A stretch of DNA of 5,977 nucleotides. Origin: an uncultured Collinsella sp. Lineage in GTDB: Bacteria; Actinomycetota; Coriobacteriia; Coriobacteriales; Coriobacteriaceae. Below, piece by piece: positions 1-5,441 of this stretch. Under the pieces are notes generated by a model. The model ran no database searches. It was not told the origin of the DNA and was given only the letters and a program-made list of their open reading frames with translations. Position 1 is the first letter of the stretch. Every line of letters starts with the position of its first letter. The position numbers and the translations under genes are program-made. The stretch covers positions 1 through 5,977 of the forward strand of contig CALJNY010000065.1 of the NCBI GenBank assembly GCA_937981515.1. The letters run 5' to 3'.

Positions 1-8
1 AGTAACCG

Positions 9-17
9 AGGGGAGGG
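9..17 (+). promoter_or_regulatory. Shine-Dalgarno of mraZ
   Basis: A purine run AGGGGAGGG with core GGAGG at 12-16 lies 6 nt before the ATG at 23. It fits that ATG better than the in-frame ATG at 29, which would be 12 nt from the core. No promoter is visible in the few bases upstream; it would lie before the window. Confidence 0.75.
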
Positions 18-22
18 CGCAT

Positions 23-457
23 ATGGGAATGACGGGTGCATACGAGCGCAATCTCGATGCAAAAGGTCGTCTATCCCTGCCTGCACCCCTTCGTGAGGAG
101 CTTGGAGAGCACGTTCGCGTGTTCAAAGCCCTGGATGTCGATGCTCTGTACGTGTTCTCTGCCGAGGCCTTCGATAAGTGGGTCGAAGGACTCTTCGCGG
201 GTCGTGAGGGCCACGAGGGTTTTAACCCGCGTGACATCAACGACCAGAAGCTTATGAGGGCGATCAACAAGCGCACCACGTCGATGGATGTGGACAGCGC
301 AGGTCGTATCGGTCTTTCTGAGTCTCTCCGCAAGCAGGCGAACCTCGACCGCGAGGTCACGGTTGTGGGCAACTACGACCACCTTGAGGTTTGGGACCGC
401 GCTACGGCCGATGAGGACGATGACGACGAGGCCCTGCTGGACCTCTTCTTCTCGTAA
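23..457 (+). CDS. mraZ: MraZ, transcriptional regulator of the dcw cluster
   Basis: This is a 144-residue protein of the MraZ family, a nucleoid-associated regulator with two AbrB/SpoVT-like DNA-binding halves. In E. coli MraZ represses its own operon by binding short direct repeats before mraZ. The two halves are visible: the first has the family motif DAKGR at residues 12-16 followed by LSLPAPLREEL, and the second has DSAGR at 91-95, with VTVVGNYDHLEVWD at 112-125 matching the usual (V)GxxxxxEVWD ending. The length is close to the usual 140-150 residues. The C-terminus carries an acidic run (residues 130-136) and then a hydrophobic LLDLFFS end. ATG 23 is preferred because of its well-spaced Shine-Dalgarno. 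The gene is first in the cluster and rsmH follows after 20 nt, so cotranscription is likely. The operator that MraZ would bind lies outside the window. Confidence 0.95.
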   Translation: MGMTGAYERNLDAKGRLSLPAPLREELGEHVRVFKALDVDALYVFSAEAFDKWVEGLFAGREGHEGFNPRDINDQKLMRAINKRTTSMDVDSAGRIGLSESLRKQANLDREVTVVGNYDHLEVWDRATADEDDDDEALLDLFFS

Positions 458-477
458 GGGCAAGGCACGAGTAACGG

Positions 478-1443
478 ATGGAGCGTGGGATCTTGACACA
501 AGAATATCGGCATGAACCTGTCATGCTCGGCGAAGTGCTTGAGTCGCTGCAGCTAAAGAGCGGCTCCGTCGTCTGCGACTGCACCCTTGGCGGTGCCGGC
601 CATTCGGTAAAGATGGCCGCGCAGGTGGGGGAGACCGGCCTTTTGCTCGGCGTCGATCAGGACGACATGGCCCTCGAGGCCGCTGGCGCCCGTCTGGACC
701 GCGAGGTTCCCGGCGTACCGCACCAGCTGCTGAAGGGCAACTTCGGCGACTTGGACGAGCTGCTTTGCTCGGCCGAGGTGCCCGGGGTCGATGGCTTCCT
801 GTTCGACTTGGGTGTTTCGTCGCCGCAACTCGATATCCCTGGCAGGGGCTTTTCGTACAACGAAGATGCCCCATTGGACATGCGGATGGATCCGGGTAAC
901 AACACCTTAAACGCAGCTGAGGTCATCAACACCTATAACGAACACGACCTCGCCCGGATTCTACGCGTCTACGGCGAAGAGAAGTTCGCCTCGCAGATCG
1001 CGCGCGAGATCGTGCGCCGCCGCGAGCATGAGCCGATCGAAACCACCGGTCAGTTTGTCGAGATCATCAAGGCTGGTATCCCCGCTGCCGCTCGTCGGCA
1101 TGGCGGACACCCAGCCAAGAAGAGTTTCCAGGCCATTCGCATCGAGGTCAATCACGAACTCGATGTGCTCGAGCGAGGGCTTGACGCCGCCACAAGGTGG
1201 CTCAACCCGGGCGGACGCATCTGCGTCATCTCGTATCACTCGCTCGAGGACCGTATCGTAAAGAACCACTTTAAGGAGATGAGCCAGGGGTGCACGTGTC
1301 CACCGGAGATTCCGGTGTGCGTGTGCGGCAACGTGCCGATACTCAAGGTCATCACCCGCAAACCCTTGGTTGCCCAGCCTGATGAGGTTGAGCGCAACCC
1401 TCGGGCGAGATCAGCCAAAATCCGCGTGGCGCAGCGTCTGTAG
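478..1443 (+). CDS. rsmH: 16S rRNA (cytosine(1402)-N4)-methyltransferase RsmH (MraW)
   Basis: The product (321 residues from ATG 478) is the SAM-dependent enzyme that N4-methylates C1402 in the 16S rRNA decoding centre. Family signatures appear in order: HEPVMLGEVL at 12-21; the SAM-binding loop CTLGGAGHS at 35-43; GVDQDD at 58-63; FDLGVSSPQLD at 109-119; APLDMRMD at 131-138; YGEEKFASQIA at 165-175; GGHPAKKSFQAIRI at 209-222; ISYHSLEDRIVK at 251-262; and the C-terminal RNPRARSAKIR at 306-316. A four-cysteine stretch, CxC-x6-CxC, lies at 272-283. The start is uncertain. ATG 478 has only a weak, distant purine tract (AAGG 462-465), whereas the in-frame TTG at 493 has GGAG at 480-483, 9 nt upstream. 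The TTG start would give a 316-residue protein beginning MTQEYRHEPVM, closer to typical family N-termini. The neighbours mraZ and ftsL are the standard ones. Confidence 0.97.
   Translation: MERGILTQEYRHEPVMLGEVLESLQLKSGSVVCDCTLGGAGHSVKMAAQVGETGLLLGVDQDDMALEAAGARLDREVPGVPHQLLKGNFGDLDELLCSAEVPGVDGFLFDLGVSSPQLDIPGRGFSYNEDAPLDMRMDPGNNTLNAAEVINTYNEHDLARILRVYGEEKFASQIAREIVRRREHEPIETTGQFVEIIKAGIPAAARRHGGHPAKKSFQAIRIEVNHELDVLERGLDAATRWLNPGGRICVISYHSLEDRIVKNHFKEMSQGCTCPPEIPVCVCGNVPILKVITRKPLVAQPDEVERNPRARSAKIRVAQRL
480..483 (+). promoter_or_regulatory. Possible Shine-Dalgarno for an alternative TTG start of rsmH
   Basis: GGAG lies 9 nt before the in-frame TTG at 493-495. It overlaps the ATG start at 478. 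If it is used, rsmH begins at 493 and the spacer after mraZ is 35 nt instead of 20. This is inferred from spacing only. Confidence 0.4.
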
Positions 1444-1533
1444 GCGCGACCGCGCGATATTGGACCTCCCGCTCGCACCATAAACGAAGCTTAAACACAC
1501 TACCAACGTACTCGGGATGGGAGGCGGCATATC
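1444..1533 (+). other. Intergenic spacer rsmH-ftsL, 90 nt
   Basis: The spacer holds no gene. Directly after the rsmH stop there is a tiny GC hairpin (CGCG 1445-1448, loop ACCG, CGCG 1453-1456) with no following T run, so it does not look like a terminator. A CCTCCC at 1465-1470 is the exact complement of the ftsL Shine-Dalgarno GGGAGG at 1519-1524. Between them is a more AT-rich patch around 1480-1500. I found no convincing -35/-10 pair, so ftsL is probably read from upstream. Confidence 0.5.
1519..1524 (+). promoter_or_regulatory. Shine-Dalgarno of the ftsL-like gene
   Basis: GGGAGG sits 9 nt before the ATG at 1534 and fixes that start. Its complement CCTCCC occurs at 1465-1470 in the same spacer, so it could be partly masked in the mRNA. 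Confidence 0.75.
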
Positions 1534-2004
1534 ATGGGCTACAACACTTCAAGCGCAGCACTCGCCTATGATATGAACGCCATGCCCGCCTATCGTGAGA
1601 CGCCGCAGGCCCCCGTTGCTCCCCGTGAGCAGCGCGCGCCGCGCTTTGATGTCTACACGGGCGCGGGCCGTCAGGCAAACCAGGCGGTAAGCCCGGTTTT
1701 CATGAGCGTTCTTAAAACGTTTTGCATCATTGCGGCTATCTTCATGACGATCGGCGTCGCCCGCGTGGCGCTCGCCGGCGTTACGGCCCAGGTGCTCAAC
1801 AGCAACGCCGAGCTTACCAGCACGCTCGAAAAGGCGACCGATGAGAGCTCCGACCTGGAGGTCATGCATTCGGTCTATGGCGCCGACACGCGCATTCGCG
1901 ACCTTGCGGGCGCTTATGGCATGGTGGAGCCCAGCGAGAGCGTTACACTTGACTTTTCGCAGGATGCAGCCGCGGGCGCCAACGCGACCGCGACCGCTCA
2001 GTAG
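1534..2004 (+). CDS. ftsL: FtsL-like septum-formation membrane protein
   Basis: This is a 156-residue bitopic membrane protein in the FtsL position between rsmH and ftsI. FtsL forms a complex with FtsB/DivIC and FtsQ/DivIB that activates the FtsW-FtsI septal synthase. Residues 1-52 form a cytoplasmic segment rich in Ala, Pro, Tyr and Arg. A hydrophobic segment at about 54-83, interrupted by Lys61, is the transmembrane helix. Residues 84-112 are rich in Leu, Glu, Asn and Ser and look like a short coiled coil. The stretch TRIRDLAGAYGMVEPS (119-134) matches the pattern at the end of the FtsL/DivIC coil, where a short helix is followed by (L)GMxxP. The tail from 145 is Ala/Thr-rich. FtsL proteins diverge strongly in sequence, so the name rests on topology, this motif and gene order. 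ftsI follows after 17 nt. The start is set by GGGAGG at 1519-1524. Confidence 0.8.
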   Translation: MGYNTSSAALAYDMNAMPAYRETPQAPVAPREQRAPRFDVYTGAGRQANQAVSPVFMSVLKTFCIIAAIFMTIGVARVALAGVTAQVLNSNAELTSTLEKATDESSDLEVMHSVYGADTRIRDLAGAYGMVEPSESVTLDFSQDAAAGANATATAQ

Positions 2005-2021
2005 CAAGACGGTAGCTGAGT

Positions 2022-3887
2022 ATGACAAATGACTATCGCCGCGGTTCCGATGGGGGCCGCGGTTCTGGACGTCCCTCGTCGCGGGGACGTTCTGGTTATC
2101 AAGGAACGGGTCGGCAATCTTACAACGCCGGGCGGTCCCGTGGCAACGACCCGGCGTCGCGACTTCGCGGCTCGGGCGGCCCTCAAGTGCATAACACCAG
2201 GTCGCGCAAGAGTTCGTCGACCGAATGGCTCACAGGCGCGCCTCTGCCTCGCCGCAAAGCCGTCATGGGCTTCATCGGGCTTGGCTTGGGCTTGGGCGTC
2301 TTTCGCCTTGCCGACTATCAAATTGTCGAAGCCGATAAACTGCGCGAGCGTGCCGATGCGCGCCGCCTGCTTGCGCAGACCCTCTATGCCAAACGCGGCA
2401 CCATCTACGACCGCAACGGCAACGTGCTGGCGTCGTCGGTCGAATGTCGCAACATCGCCGTGAACCCGCAGCTTGTCGAGGATGTTGACAAGACGGTGTC
2501 GGCGCTGGTCAAGGCAACTGGAATCGATAAAAAGACCTGCCGCAAGCTCGTTGAGTCCGATGGAACCTGGGTGTATATCAAGCGCCAGGTGGACGAAGAC
2601 GATGTTGCGGCGCTGGAGAAGAAGAACCTGCCCGGCGTGCTTTTTGAGCAGGCCATGAAGCGCGTATATCCATACGGCAATCTGGCATCGCAGGTGCTGG
2701 GTGTAGTGAATGTAGACAACGACGGCTTGACGGGTCTCGAAAAGCAATACAACAAGCTTCTGACCGGCACGAACGGTTCTCTCGTACGCGAGCGCGCGAG
2801 GGACGGCAGCTATATCGCGGGCGGTGCCTATAAAAAGGTGGCTGCGGTCGACGGCGTTGATATCGTGACGACGCTCGACGTCAATATCCAGCGTGCGGCC
2901 GAGGATGCCCTGGCAGAGGCAGTTGAGAAGACTAAGGCCAAGAACGGCTCGGCGCTGGTCACCGATCCTACGACAGGCGAGATTTTGGCAGCCTGCTCGT
3001 ACCCGACCTACGACCAGACCGATCTGGAGAATGCCAAGACCGAGGATATGAATCTGCGCCTGGTCACCGACGCCTACGAGCCCGGCTCGGTCTTTAAGAC
3101 GCTCGTGGCGGGCGCCGGCTTCGACTTGGGCGTCGTGCGATCGAGTACGTCGTTTGAGGTGCCGGCGAGCATCAAGGTGGGCGACGATACCGTCACCGAT
3201 GCCGACAAGCGCGACTATGCCATGACCATGGATGTGCGCGAGATGATGCGCCGTTCGTCCAACGTGGGCTTTGTCCTAGTGGGGCGCAAGATCGGTGCCG
3301 ACGACTTTGCCGCCTATGTGGACAAGTGGGGCATCGGTCACAGCTCGGGTGTCGATTTTCCGGGAGAGAGCCTGGGTATCGTCAAGGAGCGTGACCAGTA
3401 TGACGGCGCCACGCTGGGCTCGATGAGCTTTGGACAGGCACTGTCCGTCTCGCCGATTGAGATCGCACGTGCCGTGGGCGGTATCGCCAACGGCGGCGTG
3501 ATGATGACCCCGCACTTCTATAAGTCCAGCAAGGGCGACGAGAAGGACTGGGGCGAAGGCGAGCGCGCGATTTCTGAGGATGCCGCATCCCAGGTGACAT
3601 CGTGCATGCAGACGGTCGTGTCCGAGGGAACGGGCGTTGGCGGCGCGGTTGACGGCTATGACGTGGCGGGTAAGACCGGTACGGCCGAACGAGCCGACGA
3701 GAACGGCGGCTACCTCAAGGAGAACTATATGTCGTCCTTTATGGGCTTTGCACCGGCACAATCGCCCAAGGTGCTGTGCTATATCACGCTCGACGGAACG
3801 CCGAGCGGCTCGGATGCCGCTGCGGTGCCGTTCCAGTCCATTATGGCCAACGCGCTCGACGTGCTGGGTATCCCGCACACGAGGTAG
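2022..3887 (+). CDS. ftsI: Class B penicillin-binding protein, septal transpeptidase FtsI (PBP3-like)
   Basis: The 621-residue protein is a monofunctional D,D-transpeptidase that crosslinks peptidoglycan at the division septum, acting outside the membrane with FtsW. Residues 1-78 are a cytoplasmic, probably disordered tail rich in Arg, Gly and Ser. Basic residues PRRK (76-79) precede a Gly-rich transmembrane segment at about 80-96. The dimerisation/pedestal domain starts with RGTIYDRNGNVLA (125-137), a class B PBP signature, and includes GLTGLEKQYN (235-244). The transpeptidase domain has all three active-site motifs: SVFK with nucleophile Ser356 and Lys359, SSN at 412-414, and KTGT at 551-554. 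It ends soon after, at 621, with no PASTA domains. The length is usual for actinobacterial FtsI. The Shine-Dalgarno is weak (GGTAG, 2011-2015), so coupling to ftsL translation is plausible. The next in-frame ATG (codon 82) would cut into the membrane segment, so ATG 2022 is preferred. Confidence 0.96.
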   Translation: MTNDYRRGSDGGRGSGRPSSRGRSGYQGTGRQSYNAGRSRGNDPASRLRGSGGPQVHNTRSRKSSSTEWLTGAPLPRRKAVMGFIGLGLGLGVFRLADYQIVEADKLRERADARRLLAQTLYAKRGTIYDRNGNVLASSVECRNIAVNPQLVEDVDKTVSALVKATGIDKKTCRKLVESDGTWVYIKRQVDEDDVAALEKKNLPGVLFEQAMKRVYPYGNLASQVLGVVNVDNDGLTGLEKQYNKLLTGTNGSLVRERARDGSYIAGGAYKKVAAVDGVDIVTTLDVNIQRAAEDALAEAVEKTKAKNGSALVTDPTTGEILAACSYPTYDQTDLENAKTEDMNLRLVTDAYEPGSVFKTLVAGAGFDLGVVRSSTSFEVPASIKVGDDTVTDADKRDYAMTMDVREMMRRSSNVGFVLVGRKIGADDFAAYVDKWGIGHSSGVDFPGESLGIVKERDQYDGATLGSMSFGQALSVSPIEIARAVGGIANGGVMMTPHFYKSSKGDEKDWGEGERAISEDAASQVTSCMQTVVSEGTGVGGAVDGYDVAGKTGTAERADENGGYLKENYMSSFMGFAPAQSPKVLCYITLDGTPSGSDAAAVPFQSIMANALDVLGIPHTR

Positions 3888-3924
3888 GGGGTTACAATCT
3901 TTGGGGCCTGGTTTGTTGTCCCAT

Positions 3925-4017
3925 ATGAGGGTGTTCACATGCCCTGCACCACGCATGCGCGGCGCTGGGATACAATACGCCGATAGCATTATTAGGTTTA
4001 CAGGGGAGCTGCAATGA
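3925..4017 (+). CDS. Possible 30-codon small ORF overlapping the murF start
   Basis: An ATG at 3925 opens a 30-codon frame that ends in TGA at 4015-4017, giving an ATGA overlap with the murF ATG (4014-4016). The peptide starts MRVFTCPAPR and ends FTGELQ. I do not recognise it. An ATGA overlap is typical of translationally coupled genes, which is the only positive sign. Against it, there is no good Shine-Dalgarno before 3925 (the nearest purine run, GGGG at 3902-3905, is about 20 nt away). In addition, the frame stays open upstream into ftsI out of frame, so openness alone means little. Confidence 0.15.
   Translation: MRVFTCPAPRMRGAGIQYADSIIRFTGELQ
3971..3976 (+). promoter_or_regulatory. Candidate -10 element upstream of murF
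   Basis: TACAAT differs at one position from the TATAAT consensus and lies 38 nt before the murF ATG, a sensible distance for a promoter. No -35 hexamer is seen 15-19 nt upstream and there is no TG extension. It is therefore a weak candidate, supported mainly by the unusual size of the gap. Confidence 0.2.
4002..4008 (+). promoter_or_regulatory. Shine-Dalgarno of murF
   Basis: AGGGGAG ends 5 nt before the ATG at 4014 and sets the murF start. It lies inside the small open frame that ends across the murF start codon. Confidence 0.75.
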
Positions 4018-5438
4018 TAGAGATCGCCGTCAACAACCTCGCGGCCGCAACAGGGGCCCGAACCGTGACGGGAGAAGCCGATCGGGTATGCCGCGGGTGC
4101 GTTATCGACTCGCGCCAGGTCGAGGAAGGGACGATTTTCGTCGCCTTTCCCGGTGAAAACGTCGACGGCAATGATTTTGCTTCCCGTGCCGTCCAGTCGG
4201 GTGCCGGCGCCGTCGTGATGACGCGTGAGCCCGAGGCCGAGCTGGTCTCGCTGGCACAGGACAGGGGCTGTGCCATCTTGCTGACCGATGATCCCGAGGA
4301 GTTTCTGCTGCGTTTGGCGCACACGTATCGCCTGGAGCTTGGCTGCCTGGTCGTTGGCATTACCGGTTCCATCGGCAAGACGACGACCAAGGACGTGCTC
4401 GCCGCTGTACTCGCCAAGCGCTATCGTGTCTGGGCCACCAAGGGCAATTTCAATAACCTGATCGGCATGCCGCTCACGGTGCTTTCCGCTCCGGCCGATA
4501 CCGAGGTCCTGGTGCTCGAGATGGGCATGAACCATTTCCACGAGATTGAGCGTCTGTCCCAGTCCGCCAATCCCAACCTTGCCATCGTAAGCAAGATTGG
4601 TACCTCTCACATCGGCATTTTGGGCAGCCGCGAGAACATCGCCCGCGCTAAGGCCGAGATTGTCCAGGGTATGTGCGCCGCCGGCGACTTCTTGCCGCTG
4701 CTGGTTTTGGGCGGTGAGGACGACTTTACGCCGTTCATTCGCGATACGTTCGCCCAGCCTGCTGGTATCGATGTGATGCTGGCCGGCGTCTCGGACGATG
4801 ATGAGGTCCGTGCCCGCGACATTCGTGTTGATGACGAGGGACGTCCGGTCTTTACGCTCGATTTTGGCCAGGGTGAGACGATCGATACCATGCTTGCCAT
4901 CCCCGGCGTGCAGTCCGTTCCTAATGCCGTTAAGGCCGCCGCGGTTTCCTATCGCCTGGGCGTGACGCCCGAGCAGATCGATGCTGCCTTTAGGGGCCTC
5001 ACGATCACCGGTCACCGCCAGGAGATCAAGCGCGCCAAGAGCGGTGCCCGCGTCATCGACGATTCCTATAACGCCAGTGCCGAATCCATGGCTGCTGGCC
5101 TCGATCTACTGTGCTCGCTTTCGTGCACGGGGTCTCGCATGGCGATCCTGGGCGAGATGGGCGAGATGGGCGATGAGGCTCCTCGCATGCATGAGCTCGT
5201 GGGCGCCTATGCGGCCGCCAAGAAGCTCGACATGCTGGCGTGCGTGGGTGGTGAGCTGGCCCAGCTTATGGCCGATGCCGCGCGCATGATGGGCATGGAC
5301 GAGGACCGCATCCAGGTGTTCTCCGATTATCAGCAGGTGCTCGACCGCATGGGCGGCGCGCTTGAAAAACATGATGTTGTACTGGTCAAGGGTTCCCGCT
5401 TTGTTGAGCTCGACCGCTTTGTGGAAGGTGTGTGCTAG
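4014..5438 (+). CDS. murF: UDP-N-acetylmuramoyl-tripeptide--D-alanyl-D-alanine ligase MurF
   Basis: The 474-residue cytoplasmic enzyme adds D-Ala-D-Ala to UDP-MurNAc-tripeptide with ATP, giving the pentapeptide that MraY uses. The N-terminal substrate domain (about 1-105) has the MurF pattern VIDSRQVEEGTIFVAFPGENVDG (30-52). The central ATPase domain has the P-loop GITGSIGKTTTKD (115-127), TKGNFNNLIGMPLT (142-155), the EMGM Mg/ATP motif (169-172) and SKIGTSHIGILGS (193-205). The C-terminal domain starts near 331 and has HRQE (334-337), DDSYNAS (349-355), LGEMGEMGDE (379-388) and VLVKGSRFVELD (456-467). The motif written GxHNxxNA in many Mur ligases reads GVQSVPNA here (298-305), which is odd. 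DDSYNAS with Asn353 distinguishes MurF from MurE, which has DYAHTP there. The start is set by AGGGGAG at 4002-4008. murE, the usual upstream partner, is absent, and mraY follows after 3 nt. Confidence 0.96.
   Translation: MIEIAVNNLAAATGARTVTGEADRVCRGCVIDSRQVEEGTIFVAFPGENVDGNDFASRAVQSGAGAVVMTREPEAELVSLAQDRGCAILLTDDPEEFLLRLAHTYRLELGCLVVGITGSIGKTTTKDVLAAVLAKRYRVWATKGNFNNLIGMPLTVLSAPADTEVLVLEMGMNHFHEIERLSQSANPNLAIVSKIGTSHIGILGSRENIARAKAEIVQGMCAAGDFLPLLVLGGEDDFTPFIRDTFAQPAGIDVMLAGVSDDDEVRARDIRVDDEGRPVFTLDFGQGETIDTMLAIPGVQSVPNAVKAAAVSYRLGVTPEQIDAAFRGLTITGHRQEIKRAKSGARVIDDSYNASAESMAAGLDLLCSLSCTGSRMAILGEMGEMGDEAPRMHELVGAYAAAKKLDMLACVGGELAQLMADAARMMGMDEDRIQVFSDYQQVLDRMGGALEKHDVVLVKGSRFVELDRFVEGVC
5423..5428 (+). 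promoter_or_regulatory. Shine-Dalgarno of mraY inside the end of murF
   Basis: GGAAGG lies within the last murF codons, 13 nt before the mraY ATG at 5442. That spacing is somewhat long, so translational coupling with murF probably helps mraY expression. Confidence 0.45.
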
Positions 5439-5441
5439 CCC

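Larger units (their letters stand above)
3888..4013 (+). other. Intergenic region ftsI-murF, at the usual murE position
   Basis: This 126-nt gap is the longest in the window. It contains two TACAAT sequences (3893-3898 and 3971-3976) resembling -10 boxes, neither with a recognisable -35 at 15-19 nt. It also holds a weak stem with two wobble pairs (3928-3945, loop TCAC), the 8-bp palindrome CGCATGCG (3952-3959), and an open frame of 30 codons (3925-4017) that overlaps the murF start. No T run follows any stem, so I see no intrinsic terminator. No remnant of murE is recognisable. Confidence 0.5.

Noticed and set aside
493..498. Perfect TTGACA hexamer resembling a -35 element near the rsmH start
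   Set aside because: No -10-like hexamer is found 16-19 nt downstream (515-522 reads AACCTGTC), and the site lies within rsmH coding sequence. It is probably chance.
1444..1460. GC hairpin after rsmH considered as a terminator
   Set aside because: The stem has only 4 bp and no T run follows. The next gene has no clear promoter, which favours read-through.
2029..2463. Alternative + frame of 144 codons within the 5' part of ftsI
   Set aside because: It overlaps the certain ftsI frame. The openness comes from the GC-rich Arg/Gly tail, and the translation resembles no known protein.
1998..2747. Antisense open frame of 249 codons opposite ftsI
   Set aside because: It is a shadow of the ftsI reading frame with no family motif and no convincing ribosome site.
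3902..3945. G/C runs after ftsI considered as an intrinsic terminator
   Set aside because: The only stem (3928-3945) has two wobble pairs and no T tract downstream, so it does not fit a rho-independent terminator.
3276..5015. Antisense open frame of 579 codons covering the end of ftsI, the gap and most of murF
   Set aside because: It lies opposite two certain genes, and its protein shows no recognisable domain. Long antisense openness is a common by-product of GC-rich codon use with G/C at third positions.
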